Assembly (NCBI RefSeq): GCF_030052815.1
Contig: NC_079498.1
Coordinates: 80,090,992-80,154,991 of the forward strand
DNA from: Hevea brasiliensis
Taxonomy: Eukaryota; Streptophyta; Magnoliopsida; Malpighiales; Euphorbiaceae
DNA length: 64,000 nt
Direction of reading: 5' to 3'
Part shown: piece after piece, positions 9,962 through 22,638 of the stretch
Layout: the number at the start of each line of letters is the position of its first letter
Position numbering within the stretch: the first letter of the stretch is position 1
Program-made: the position numbers and the translations under genes
The notes under the pieces: model-generated
The model's database searches: none
What the model was told of the DNA's origin: nothing
What the model saw: only the letters and a program-made list of their open reading frames with translations

Positions 9962-11977
9962 TCATTAGTCAACTAAAATGTTGACTTTTGTATAGACAAT
10001 AGGTACATTGGTTCTAATACTCCCAACATACCACATTTTGTATTCTAAAATTGTTGGTATTGGTTGCCAATACCATTTTTAAGCTTAGTGCTATTTGTTC
10101 AAAATTTTCAAATTTCAAGCCTTGTGTTTACTGTTCTATTGGTCATTTTTACAGTAGGAATTTGGCAAAATTGTCTTCATGAAAGTTGTTCCCTATTTTG
10201 TCTAGTTACATTTCCTTTTTTTAATCACTCCATTTGGAGTTTTTTAGCTCAAGTTATGGCCTAAACACCATAACTGGCCGGATTAGACATAATCCAAAAT
10301 TCTGGGCAAAACTGGTTCTGCCAGATTTGGTAACCTAAGTTTGGTTGGCAATTTGACTAGGTTATGGTTAGAATTTGGATTTGTGTTCTTCATAAAAGTT
10401 TTAGGTCTATATCTCAGCTTTCGGTTGGTAAAATTTCAGGTCAATTGGACCTTTCTTCACTGAGTTATGACCAAATGAATAAATACTGTTCATTTGATCA
10501 TTTTGCCTAGGCAGAATGCAGGTCACCGGGATTAGGGCAATTTTTAAGCCAACTTGGTTTGGTTTTCTGGGTAGGGTTTCTTCACCAAAGTTGTGTCATT
10601 ATGTGTCTAGTTTCATGTCCAATTGGCCTTGCACCAATTGAACCTCTATAACTCCATTTATAATTGCCCAAATCTGCTAGACTCATACTCAATCCTGCAG
10701 GTCAGCCAAGGCAGCTCACCTAAACTCAAATCCAACATCCTTACTCACTTCAATTCCTTCTCACACACATTCAAATGGTCACTAATTGACCATTACAAGG
10801 TTAATAAACCATTACATGAGCAAACCCTAATGTTGTTAAGTGTCCACATTTTCCATGTTCATACATGCCTAAACTTTGCATTTCACTTACACAACTAGGT
10901 TCAATCACTCATTTAATACCAAGGGCTGCTCATAACCATTTTTCTACCAAGCAAAATCATCAAACCCTAGCTAACCCTAGCTGCCAACATTTTTAGAGTG
11001 CACACACACACATTTTTATCTTGTTTTCTTACATTTCCTACTTACTTCATGCCATTAAACATGAATTTAATCAAAATAGCAAAAGTTTGGACACTAACCT
11101 TGATTTAGCTAATTCCCAAAGCTTGGGAACTCCTCTTTTTCTCTTTCTTTTTGCTGGTCAAGACTTGCTCTAGGTGTAAGGGTAAATATTTGTGAAGGGA
11201 AGCTAGGGTTTTGGAGTGATTTGGGTGGTGAACTCAAGCTTTGTGAAGCTTTAATGGAGTTTTCCTTCCTTCCTCTCTCTCTCTCTCTCTCTACGTTTTT
11301 GGCTGCCCCAAAGGTTGAAGATAGCTGTTTAGTTCTTTAATTTTTATCTCCTTTTATTCATTTTTAAGTAGTTTATAATGATGTGTCAAAATTTGATTGG
11401 GTGGGAGGATGTTTAATGATATCATAATGATGTCATAATTCAAATTTCTTTCATTTTCTTTCCTTTTCTTGTCTACTTAATTTCAATTTAATTTTTAGCA
11501 ATATTTATTCACATTTTATGTCAAAATAATTATTTACTTAACTGGACAAGTCGGCCAAAAATCACCTCTGAAGGCGAAATGACCAAAATGCCCTCCGTTT
11601 GGCTTAACAGACCAAAATTGTCTGTACCAATTGAAAAAATTTTCTAAGCATTTTCTTGGCATTCTAATGCCATAGGAACCTCAATGATCCTTCTCTGGAG
11701 TCCCAAAAATTATTTTATGAATTTTCCCTCTGGTCTAGGGCTCCTAGTTGCGAGAACCGCAACTTCCCACTAAGTTATCCATCTCTAGGGCACCGGCTCA
11801 TTTAACTTAGTTGTATTTTATTTCTAAAATTTTTTCTAAATTTTTCTTATTAATATTTGAGTTAATTATGGTTTCTTACTTTAGTTTAAATATTTTTCTG
11901 GACGTTCTAGCTATCCGGACCGATACTGATCACCGAAACAGTAGAATGTATGGAGTTGCTACAGGGAGGGTGTTACA
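9962..11977 (-). mobile_element. Type-A gypsy LTR, 5' two kilobases, inverted, inserted in RT of the outer element
   Basis: The right end reads GGGAGGGTGTTACA, the reverse complement of the LTR start, and its right flank CCACT (11978-11982) is the presumed TSD. On the minus strand it carries the type-A landmarks: donor-like AG|GTTAGTG with GT at 11098 (offset 879 from the LTR start), palindrome at 10774-10794, and a CT run at 11272-11292. At 9961 it is broken by the type-B LTR. Its other end is outside the window, so I cannot say whether it is a solo LTR or part of a full element. Confidence 0.85.
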
Positions 11978-12440
11978 CCACTATAAATCGATCCAAATAA
12001 GAATGAAAGATACTGTTTATAAGGTCCATGAATGCCGCTGGTGCATTTATCAACCCTAATGGCATCACCAAAAATTCATAATGCCCATATCGGGTCTTGA
12101 AAGCAGTCTTAGGTACATCCGCCTCCTTTACCCATAGCTGATGATACCCCAATCTGAGATCAATCTTGGATAAAACACTTGCTCCCTTCAATTGATCAAA
12201 CAGATCATCTATCCTGGGCAAAAAATACTTATTCTTTACCATCACTTTATTCAATTACCGGTAGTCTATGCACAATCTCAATGTCCTATCCTTCTTCTTT
12301 ATAAATAATACTGGTGCTCCCCATGGAGACACACTAGACCCCTTATCTAACAGTTCTTGTAACTGTACTTTTAATTCATTTAACTCCATCGGTGCCATCC
12401 TATAAAGAGCAATCGATATTGGTGTTGTACCCGGCATCAC
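11978..12440 (-). pseudogene. Gypsy reverse transcriptase, N-terminal part
   Basis: Minus-strand reading gives [32 protein letters not shown], a stop (TAA/TAG region at about 12255), then LNKV...[23 protein letters not shown] and [13 protein letters not shown], ending LDRFIVV. The catalytic FIDD box should come next but is replaced by the inverted LTR ending at 11977. Compared with the plus-strand copy at 896-1290, several codons are changed and the KGFIRP block is shortened. It cannot make an active enzyme. Confidence 0.88.
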
Positions 12441-13182
12441 TTCAATTGCAAACTCTACTTCTCTTTTCGGTGGTAAACCAGGTAATTCCTTGGAAATACA
12501 TCCAAAACGTTACATATGGTGAGCATATCCTGAAGACTAGACCTAGCCTTCCTAGTATTAACCACATGTGCTGGGTACACTTCACAACCTTTTCTTATCA
12601 GTTTCCTAGCTACCGTGGCCAATATGACATTGGAAGGATAGCCCATCGTTTCACCTATAACCGTCACTTCTTCATTACGGGTAGTTTTCAAGGTGATCTG
12701 TTTCAACCGACAATCTACCATTACCTGATGAAGCGATAACCAATCCATCCCCAGTATCATGTCAAATTCATGGAATGGTAGCTCAATTAAGTAGGCCAAA
12801 AACTCATGTCCCTGAATTCTTAAGGGATAACCCTCATAGACCTTATTCACCACTACACTATGGCCTAAAGGGTTAGTGACCAAAATATCCTACTCAGTCT
12901 CATCTACCTGAACTCCTCTCTTTACAGGCAAGGCAATAGAAATATATGAATGTGTGGATCTTGGGTCTACCAATGTATGTACAGGCATATCATAGAGAAG
13001 GAAAGTACCCCGGATCACATCAGGCGCATCCTGCTCCTCCCGGGCTCTCATAGCATAGGCATGTGTTGGTGCCTTAGCCTCTGGTCTCTGCGCTGTCTCA
13101 GAAGTAGCTTTCTGTGAACTATCTACTACCTCCGTCCTACTAGGTCTCTTACCCCTCTGAGCTGTAGGGACGGATCTCTAAG
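12441..13182 (-). pseudogene. Gypsy aspartic protease and PR-RT linker
   Basis: Translating the minus strand gives PVHTLVDPRSTHSYI at about 12990-12945, where the active-site Gly of DPGS has become Arg. A stop precedes ILVTNPLGHSVVVNKVYEG, followed by ILGMDWLS and a 142-codon open stretch (12883-12455) that runs into the linker to RT. The 3' flank joins RT directly. The 5' side is cut at 13182/13183 by the solo LTR whose left TSD is CTAAG (13178-13182). The protein matches the 1-696 copy closely apart from the missing Gly. Confidence 0.87.
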
Positions 13183-15913
13183 TGTAACACCCTCACTGTA
13201 GCTATTCCGTATCCGGTGACCGGTGTCAGTCCGGACAGCTAGAACATCTGGAAAAATATTTAGACTAGAGTGAAGAGTCATAAATAACTCAAATATTAAT
13301 AAGAAAAATTTTAAAAAAAAATTAGAAATAAAATACAACCAAGTTAAATGAGCCGGTGCCCTAGCGATGGGTAACCCAGTGGGAAGTTGCGGTCCTCGCA
13401 GCTGGAAGCCCTAAACCCGGGAAAAATTCATGAAATAATTTTTGGAACTTCAGAGAAGAGTCATTGAGGTTTCGATGGCATTAGAATGCCAAGAAAATGC
13501 TTAGAAAAATTATTTTTCAATTGGTACAGACAATTATAGTCTATTAAGCCAAACAGAGGGCATTTTTATTATTTTGCCTTCAGAGACCATTTTTAACCAA
13601 CTTGTCCACTTATGTAAGTGAATTATATGACAAAAAAATGAATAAATATTGCTAAAAATTAAATTAAAAATGAGTAAAAAAGAAAAGGAAAGAAAATGAG
13701 TTAAATGGGATTATGACATCATTATGAGGTCATTTAAAAAAGCCTCCACCAATCAAATTAAATTAAGCCTTATTAAACCAATCTAAAAATAGTTAAATGG
13801 GCTGAAAATAAAAAGGAATTTCTGCTCCTTCTTCCTCTCATAACCCAGCCGTTCCTCTCCTTTCACACTCTCCACCATTTTTGCTCAATAAGAGTTTTCT
13901 CTCTCCTTCACTTCCACCATAAAACCCTAACCTTTCTTCATTAAAACTTCTCCTCACACCTTAGATTACCTCTAGGCAGCAATTTGAAGGGGAAATTAAG
14001 AAGATTTAACAAGTTTGGGATAGGTCAAGTTGAGGTTAGTGCCTATTTCTTCTCTTTTTCTTTAGATTTTGTGCTAGTAACATTATTTATGCTAGGAAAT
14101 TGATAAAATTGAATAAATATGTGCATTTATGGGCCTCTACAAATTTTGGCATCTTTATGGGGGGAAGTAGTTTTGATTATTTTGATGGATTAAAGTGGAT
14201 TAGAGGTGGTATTTGAAGTGTATATGTAGAGTGATAATGAATTAGTATGTTTAATCGATGTATGTGTATGAATGGACATTTGAAAATTAGGGTTTGAGGC
14301 ATTAAGTTAGGGTTTTGCTCATATGTTGGTGAATGGAAGTCCTAATGGTCAATTAGTGACCATTTGGCTGTGTTTGATGAGGAATTGAAGCGAATTATGG
14401 CTTTGAATTTGAGGTTGGGTATGCTGCCTCATAGGACCTGTAGGGCTGGATGTGAGTCCAGCAAGTTTGGGCAGCTGTAACTTGAGTTGTGTAGGTTGAA
14501 TTGGTGCAAGGCCAATTGGACATGAAACTAGACACATAATGGCACAACTTTAATGAAGAAACCTTGCCCAGAAAACAAACTTAGAATGACCTTAAAATTG
14601 GCCAAATCCGGGTAACAAATTCTGGACCTGGTAAAAATGACCAAATGAATGTTCATTTGGCCATAACTCAGTGTAAAAGTATCCAAATGACCTGAATTTT
14701 ATATCAATATAAAGTTTAGACAATTTAGAACAACTTTCATGAAGAATATAAACTCAAATTCTGAACTTAACCAATTCAAATTGCTAGTCAAAGTTAGGAC
14801 ACCAAATCTGGCAGAACCAAATTTGCCCAGAAAATCTGGGTAAAGACTAATCCGGCCAGTTATGGTAAATTGACCATAACTTGAGCGACAAAACTCCAAA
14901 TGGAGTGATTAAAAAAGAAAATTAAAGAAGACACATAAATGAACAACTGTGATAAAGAGAATTTTATCAAATTTCCACTGTAACAATGACTAATGGCACA
15001 ATAAACTTAAGGTATGAAATCTGAAAATTTTGAATAACATAAAATAAGCTTTGAAATTGTATTGGAAATCAATGCCAACAAAAATAAAATGCAAAATATA
15101 GTATCTTGGTGAACTTAGGTTCAACAAATCTATTATGTATTAAAAAGTCAACTTTTGTGTAGGAATAGTTAAGTGAATAGTAACCTCAATGAAATGAATG
15201 CAAAGGACCAAAACTTAAATTGCTAATGATACCTCACTTAAATGATTTAAGGTTTGTTTAAATCATGTGATTAGTTTGATGGGATTTGTAGGCTCATCAC
15301 AAATAGAACTTAGGAGAAATAGTTGATATAATTTGAAATGTAAATTGTAAATTACTATAAATGAAATATTAAATGTATAAATGATGTATAAATAATATTT
15401 GGTGTGATAGGGGACTTTCCTTTTTTATTGAATAAAAATGAAAATTTGCTTGAACCTAAGTACATGTGAATTGGTGTGATAGATTAGAGATGAAATTGTA
15501 AATGAACTATACAAATGAAATTTATGAACATATGCATTAGATAAAAATGAATTTGGACATTGTATTCCCACTAGGAAATAAAATAAAACCTATTGACACT
15601 TAATGGTACATGAGTGAAATTAAGAGTAATCATAAATACTTAGTAAGAAAAAATATTTCTTGAATTTCAAATGATAAATTATATAAATAGTGTAATGAAT
15701 AAATGAATCATATTAATGTATGAATGAGACATGAGTTCTCATTATTATAGAAGGGAAAAATATTTTGAGTACAATGGTACATGAGAACCATTGTTTTGAA
15801 TTGTGATAATTATGGATAACATAATGAATATATAAATTACGATGAATGCATAAATTATGTAAATATTAGACTTAGAGATTTATGTTTCTATTATGAAAAA
15901 GATTAAAATGCTA

Positions 15914-15961
15914 GAAATTATAATTAAAACCTATAATGAAATTATAATTAAAACCTATAAT
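15914..15961 (+). repeat. 24-bp tandem duplication private to this LTR
   Basis: GAAATTATAATTAAAACC begins at 15914 and again at 15938, each followed by TATAAT. The close sister LTR has a single copy near 60613, so the duplication happened after the two copies parted. Confidence 0.9.
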
Positions 15962-16080
15962 GAAATAATGAAACTTATGAACACTTAATGGTACTATGTG
16001 CCTATGTAACGCCTAGACATGTGTGTCAGATTGGATAGATTGGCATGCCAATAGGGTATTATTTTAGCAGTACTGCGAAA

Positions 16081-16158
16081 GGCTTTATGCCTGTATTCAT
16101 GGCTTTATGCCCACACTCATGGCTTTATGCCCGCACTCATGGCTTTTATGCCCGATTA
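16081..16158 (+). repeat. 20-bp tandem repeat, four units
   Basis: GGCTTTATGCC-type units start at 16081, 16101, 16121 and 16141, a strict 20-bp period with small changes (CTGTATT, CACACT, CGCACT). The same array is at 60755-60834 in the sister LTR. Other type-A LTRs show only one or two loose units (for example near 51200), so the array grew in this sub-lineage. Confidence 0.92.
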
Positions 16159-17333
16159 TGTGTTATCGTAGCTTTTTAGCCATACTAACTGCATACTTAG
16201 TTGACGTTCTGCGTCCCATGGTATGACGGCCCGAGGCAATGCTGTGTCCAGTGCCAATGACCCGTTATCCAGTTTAGTCAGCCTGTCATAGGTTACCTAG
16301 GCAGTGTAAATTATTGAAATTATTTAAGAACATTAGTTATTAAAAACATTAGAAAGTATTGAATGAAAAAAAAAAAAGAAGATTAGCAATAGAAACATAA
16401 CAAAAATACAATTGCAGAATCGTAGAGAGACCACAAATACAATACTCCTAGAATAAAATATATATTGAATATTATTACTGTAAGGCTATAAACTCAGTAC
16501 TTCCAAAGAGGAACGAATTAGCATATAAGATAGTTAATACTAGAAATGTCATTTTAAATCAAATTGATACTTGAATATTTAGAATGCTTGATTCTTTTTT
16601 TATTTGTATACATTATTTTTTGTTATATTATTACACCACTAAGCAGAAATGCTTAGCACGATGGATTTGTTTCCTTCGCGCAAGTACTGAAGGCAAAACC
16701 CAGTAGATATTAGACTGGGATTTTGAAGTCTAGATCTGCAGAAGTGTCAGAAGGGTTCAAGGTTGTCACCTCCTCAACCATGCATGTAGATAGGGCCCAT
16801 ATAAGTCATTTTATGTATTTTGTATATTATAAATATTTTGTATGTTGTAATGTAAACTAAGAATTGTAAACTAAGAATTTGTAAGTAATATTTATGTGAT
16901 GTAAATTAATAAATTGAATAGTTCATATGTAATTAATTTGTATATTATGTAAATTGTAAATTTATTCAATTAGTTTGCAAATTATGTAAATTAATGGAAA
17001 TATGAGAATTTTGATATGTGAATAGAGTATAAAGGAAAGTGGATGGAAATGAATATGAGAATTGAAATACATGGATAATATTGAAATATGAGATGATTAT
17101 GAGATTTTATTTTGAAAATATTGTTGAATTTCAAACAGATGAATAGTAAAATGCACCAAATGGTAATAAAAACAGGGGAAACTCCGCTGATTTCTCCATA
17201 GAAAGATAATTGATATTAAAATATAACAAGAACAAAATTTTTAAAGGAATAATTTAAGATAAAATAAGGTGCTCCGGCACCGAGTGTAACATGTCTTGCT
17301 CAGCTACACTATAGTCGGGTAAGGGGTGTCACA

Positions 17334-17359
17334 CTAAGTTTGTGCTGGAGCAGTAAAAG
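17334..17359 (-). pseudogene. Scrap of outer-element gag between two solo LTRs
   Basis: These 26 bases are the only outer-element sequence between the solo LTRs at 13183-17333 and 17360-25824. They start with the CTAAG duplication and end with AAAAG (17355-17359), the left TSD of the next LTR. Two independent solo LTRs therefore landed about 20 bp apart in the host. Confidence 0.85.
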
Positions 17360-17922
17360 TGTAACACTCTCATATTAGGTAGTCACGTACATTCCACTAT
17401 TTCGGTGACTAATGTCTGTTCGGACAATTAGAATATCTAGAACCATAATTAAATTACAGAGAGAAGTCATAAATTAAATTAATAAAGATTAAAAAAGATT
17501 GGATAAAAATAAGAGAAATAAAGCACAAATTAGTTAAATGAGTTTAGGTCCCGGCGATGGGTGATTGACACAGGAAGCGACTGTGAGTTCAGTTGCTACC
17601 CTAATTTCATAAGGAACCTTGTAGAGACTGATATGGAGAAATTATTGAAGAAGCATAAATAAGTGAACCTAATTTCATCGGGTATTATGGAAAAAAATGG
17701 ACAATAAATCGATGAGGGGTATTTTGGTCAATTCACTTCAAGAGTTAACTTTTGACCTAAATGTCCAATTAAAATGAGTAAGACTAAAATATTAGAATGG
17801 AGTTAAATAAAGTGTTATGTGTATGGAAATTAAAAAAAGGGACATGGAAGGAATTAAATAAATTGTATTAAAAAAATAATAACAATAATTATTAATTAAA
17901 TTATTTTAGGATAATTATCTAT

Positions 17923-17930
17923 TATATAAG
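17923..17930 (+). promoter_or_regulatory. TATA box of a type-B LTR
   Basis: TATATAAG about 560 bp into the LTR, followed by a pyrimidine-rich stretch (TCTTCATCTTCTCCC) where transcription could start, and about 245 bp before the donor-like AG|GTAAGT. The equivalent in the LTR at 37270 is TATAAAAGG at 37708. Confidence 0.6.
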
Positions 17931-19219
17931 AAGACAAAAGAAGTAAAAATGAAACAAAAATCTTCATCTTCTCCCTTAGCTTGGCCGGCCATCATACCTC
18001 TCTCTTTCCTCCATTTTCATACAACTTCAAGCTTTGAATCTCTACTTTCCTTCCATAAATTCCCCTCTAAACTAGTAGCGAACCTCAAATTAACCATAAA
18101 TTAGAAGATTGAGAACAAGAAATTTAGGAAAAACTTGAAGAATTAGAGAATTGGAAAAGCTTCATTAGAGGTAAGTCATCTTACAAGCTTGAAATTGTTA
18201 TTTATACATGAAATTAGGGTTGATTGTGGGGAAATTACTTAGGAAAGCATGAAAATCATGCATGATATGGGGGTATGGATTTTCAGCCAGCTTTGGAAAT
18301 TTAGGGTTTTGATGTCTTTGATGAAATTAAATATGAATTGTAGCTTAGATGAAGTGGTATGTATGATTTATGTGTTGAGTTTATATGAACTTGTATGAAA
18401 TTGGAAGATGTGAAATTAGGGTTTGGTGAAATTAGAGTTTCTTTGATATGAGTGCAATTAGTGTTCCTAAGGTTAAATTAAGGTCAATTGAGGTGTATTG
18501 AATGTGGAATGAAGTTGAATTGATGAAGGAATTAGTGGTAGTGAAATTGCACAATTGGTGTTGAATCAGGACACTAGAGTCTAGTGTGTTTAGAAGCTCA
18601 TAAGTTGAGCTACACAACTCCAATTAATGTGAAACTAATTGAAAATGAAACATAAGACATAAGACTAAAATTTTCATGAAGAGAGGTTTCCCAGAAAATG
18701 ACCATAAGTTCCCCAAATTAAGGCCTGAATCCTGAATTGTAATTCTAGACTGGAGAAAATGATCATATGAACAGTACTTATTCAATTAGGCATAACTCAC
18801 TCTAGAAAACTCCAATTTGGGTAATTCTAGAACCTATGGAATTCTGAGACATAGAAGAACAATCCACATGAAGATCATAAAGTCAAATTATGACCCTAAC
18901 TTAATCAAATTGTTAGATAAATTTAGTCCAGTAAATCTACCCTAATTCTGGACTGAACCTGAAAAATTTGAGTGATTGGTCATCCAACCAGTTTTGGCAA
19001 AATTGCCATAACTTAAGCTACACAATAGCAAATTAGGTAATTCTAAAACTAAATTAACCATAAGACATAGAACTACAAATTTCATGCTTTGACCTAAACC
19101 AGTTCTTAAGGCAAATTAGAGAAAATGTAAGAACAAATCAGGAATGCAAAATCTGGGATTCCTGCAAATCAGCCTTTTTGCCCTGTGACCTCTGAATGGT
19201 TCTCAGGTCATAAATTCCT

Positions 19220-20459
19220 CTACATAACTTCAATTAAAGTGATTTAAAATGATTTGGAAACCTAAGACAAAGGTCTAAATTATTGTTTCAGGGACCTGAT
19301 GTCAATTCTAAGCCTAAGGTGCTCAGATATTAGATAAAAAATTTGGTGAAATTTTAGAAAACTAGAAAGGACAGTGTTTAATACCCTGGAGTAGTACTTA
19401 GTAAATTGACCATAACTTGAGCTACAAAAATTTAAATTAAGTGATTCAAATTGAAAATTAAACCTAACACATAAAGGAACAATTTTCATGAAGATCACTT
19501 TAGCAAATAAGGACTGAAATTAGGTTGAAATTGGATTCTACATTGAGGCTTCAAACCTGTCTAGAACCCAGAATTTATTTAACTTCCATAGTTAACTTAG
19601 GGATTCATTAGGCATTTCTTTGATTAGCTATTGGTGATAGTTAAGATGAGCATTGAGACACTTCAATTGTGTGTTTTCTGTAGAAAAGGAGCCTTCCAAA
19701 GAAGAGAGAAGTGGAACTAAGTCAAGAGAAGTATCAGAAGGTTTGTGCACAACTAGCTTTTCCTTTATTTTTATATTTTTATTGGGACAGAATGAATTAA
19801 TTGTGCTTTTTCTTTACATTTGAGCACTTTAATTTGTTGAATGAATTTGAATGATTCAAATATGATTTTTCTTATGCATCTAAGAATTATTTACATTGTT
19901 TTGAAGATTTTGAATTGTGAAATGATTTTATATTATGGAAAGGTGGATGTTGGCCCTTAATTTCAATGTAGTAAAGGGGTGGGCTGGTATTTGAATGTGT
20001 TTTAAAATGTTTTTACTAACTTGATGTGTTGCCAATCATGTGCATGAATTTGCAATAATTAAATATGTTTATTGATTTGTAAATGCATTTTGTTAATGGA
20101 AATTACTTTGAATATGTTTTAAAACCACAGTTGACATGGCAATGTGATTTGTGTTCCTCATTAGCTTGCCTAGTGAGACATATTAGATGTGATCTCCTCT
20201 ACTTGTGGGGTTGAGTTTCCCTCTCTGGCTTGCCAGTTGAGGTTGATTGAGATGAGTACTCATATATGCTAGCTAACCTTTGATGCCTCCCTTTAGCCTC
20301 GGTTATTGGGGGAATTTGCTTTATCGTGATGTACAATACTGCATTGATCAGAAATTTTGTATCGCGGGTTTAACTGTGTGAATTGTTAGTAACACCCTTA
20401 AATTGTGATTACTTGATAAACATGGGATTGAAAAATAAATATTTTGTCAAAGATTGCAA
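19220..20459 (+). repeat. Direct duplication of LTR segment, left copy
   Basis: From CTACATAACT to GATTGCAA this matches 23645-24885 at a constant offset of about 4425 bp with only scattered substitutions. It ends where the minus-strand copia fragment begins. Confidence 0.92.
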
Positions 20460-20462
20460 GAA

Positions 20463-21784
20463 TATATATGTGAATTCCAAGAATATAGGTTGCCTCCCCT
20501 AAGTCTTTCATGGAGAATGTATTTGACAACATACCTTTACAGCTGTCAACTTACCTATGTCATTACCTGTCAACATAATATCATCCACATATAAGTCAAG
20601 GAAAGTGATAGCACTATAACTAACCTTCTTATATACACATGGTTCATCCACATTTTTTATAAAACAAAATGACTTAATGGCTTCATCAAAACGGATATTC
20701 CAACTCCTCGAAGCTTGTTTTAACCCATAAATGGATCGTTTTAGCTTGCATACCTTGGAACCATCTTGGGATTCAAAACCCCTAGGTTGTTCCATGAAAA
20801 TGTTTTCTTCAATATATCCATTGAGAAAAGCTGTTTTGACATCCCTCTGTCAAATCTCATAATCATAGTATGCAGCTATTGCTAATAGAATCCTAATTGA
20901 TTTAAGCATGGCAACAAGCGAGAAAGTCTCCTCATAGTCGATTCCTTACCTTTGGCGAAACCCTTTCGCTACTAGCCTTGCTTTATAGGTCTCTACCTTT
21001 CCATCAGAACCAATTTTCTTCTTGAAAACCCATTTATTTCCTATAGGTACAATACCTTCAGGTGGGTCAATAAGATCCCAAACTTGATTCTTATACATTG
21101 AATCAATTTCAGATTTCATAGCTTCAATCCATTTTGAAGAGTCTATATCTGATATAGCTTCTTCATAGGTAAGTGGATCATCTTCATGATCTACTTTTTC
21201 ATGAGTAAACAACTCTTGTTCATCTTCATAAAGGAAACCATATCTCACTGGTGGGTGAGATATCCTGGTTAATCTGCTAAGAATTACTGTAGATATTTCA
21301 TCAATAGGTGTAGGTTGACTAGATGGATTTATATCCATTTGATCTGTTGGTCAGAATTCTCCAATTCTAACTCTATTTGCCTTCCTTTGCCTCCTTCTTG
21401 AATAAACTGTTGTTTAAGAAATGTGGCATCTCTACTTACCACAACCTTTTGTGATGTAGGCAAATAAAAATAATATCCAAAACTCTATTTTGGATATCCA
21501 ACAAATCGACCTTTTTCTGATCTGGTTTCCAATTTATTAGTGTTCAGCTTTTTGGTATAAGTTGGACAACCCCAAATCTTAAGATGATTAAGACTTAGTT
21601 TTCTCCCATGCCATATCTCATAAGGTGTAGAAGAAACTGATTTTGATGGACTCCTATTCAGAATTTGCAAAGTTGATTCTAATGCAAATCCCCAAAAGGA
21701 GACTAGCATATCAGTATAGCTCATCATACTGCGTACCATATCTAATAGGGTATGATTTCTCCTTTCAGATACACCATTCAACTA
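20463..21784 (-). pseudogene. Copia integrase C-terminal part and reverse transcriptase
   Basis: Minus-strand reading from 21781: MNGVSERRNHTLLDMVRSMM (integrase Glu in SERRN), SPSKSVSSTPYEIWHGRK and the LKIWGCPTY block, then after stops the RT start (SSKWIEAMKSEIDSMYKNQVWDL, VETYKARLVAKGF) at 21338-20946. After another break comes LKRSIYGLKQASRSWNIRFDEA with the intact YVDDIMLTGND box, 20795-20508. The frame breaks at about 21480, 21340 and 20945-20796. It stops within RT near 20463; RNase H is missing. Copia order (INT before RT) is clear. Confidence 0.88.
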
Positions 21785-22638
21785 TGGTGATCCTAGAGGA
21801 GTCAGCCGGGAAACAATGCCATGGTCTTTCAAGTATTCATCAAATTCAGTACTTAAGTATTCACCTCCACGATCTGATCGAAGAGTTTTAATACTTTTTT
21901 CTGTTTTATTTTCTACTTCAGATTTAAATTCTTTGAACTTTTCAAAGGATTCATGTTTGTATTTCATCAAATACAAATACCCAAACCTTGATTTATCATT
22001 AGTAAAGGTATAAAGTAATGAAAACCGCCTCTAGCCATTTCCTTAAATGGACTATATACATCACTATGTATTAACTCCAAAATATTTTCAGCTCTTAGTC
22101 CTTGTCCAACAAAGGGTGATCTAGTCATTTTTCCCTAAAAGCAGGATTCACAAATTGGATTAGGTTTAGAACCTAATGAGGATAAAATCCCCATTTTCTC
22201 CAATTTTGCAATCCTATCTTCTGCAACATGACCTAATCTTAAGTGCCAAATATATTTTGAACTTGAGTTGATTTTCATCATGGCATTGCATTCTTTTAGA
22301 TTGATTGCATTAGATTTGTATTTAACATTATTATCTAAATAATAAAGTCCATCATGCATATAACCCAAACCAACATATTTATTCCAAAATAAATATTGCA
22401 AACATCATTTATGAACTGAAATTCATAACCATCTCTAGTCAAACTAGATATAGAAATGATGTTCTTAAAAGCATCAGGTATATGCAAAACCTTATTTAAA
22501 TACAAAACATGTCCGCACATGTATAAGGATTTAGATCCTATGGCTAAAGCTTCGACAGTTAAGCCATTGCCAACCTAGAGTCTAATATCTCGTTACTGCA
22601 AGCTGCTACTACTTGCTATACTCTGGGCAATTCCTATT
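21785..22638 (-). pseudogene. Copia protease remnant and integrase N-terminal part
   Basis: Minus-strand reading: a protease remnant (LRV..GNGLTVEALAIGSKS), HVLYLNKVLHIPDAFKNIISISSLTRDGYEFQF, then HLRLGHVAEDRIAKLEKMG and CESCF, the HHCC finger of copia integrases, and finally KTLRSDRGGEYLSTEFDEYLKDHG with the second integrase Asp. Relative to 30430-30586 of the other copia copy, about 150 bp is missing at about 22600-22620, including the protease DTGA motif. Several stops interrupt the frame. Confidence 0.85.

Larger units (their letters stand above)
13183..17333 (+). mobile_element. Solo type-A gypsy LTR, TSD CTAAG
   Basis: Starts TGTAACACCC, ends GGGGTGTCACA, and is flanked by CTAAG at 13178-13182 and 17334-17338. 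No internal coding region is present, so this is a solo LTR left by recombination between the two LTRs of one element. At 4151 bp it is the longest uninterrupted LTR here. Landmarks: donor-like AG|GT at 14035, palindrome 14344-14364, 24-bp duplication 15914-15961, 20-bp repeat 16081-16158, hairpin CTAAGCA-GAAA-TGCTTAG 16639-16656, and acceptor-like CAAG ending at 16684. It is very similar to 57876-61195, which lacks an 809-bp segment of it. It contains no gene. Confidence 0.95.

Noticed and set aside
11272..11292. CT run as a possible promoter element or microsatellite marker of interest
   Set aside because: Equivalent CT-rich stretches exist at 4401 and in other LTRs as part of the 5' leader region; length variation alone is ordinary.
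16081..16158. Possible CRISPR-like array (regular 20-bp repeats)
   Set aside because: The units are contiguous without spacers, the setting is a plant LTR, and the sister LTR has the same array; it is a simple tandem repeat.
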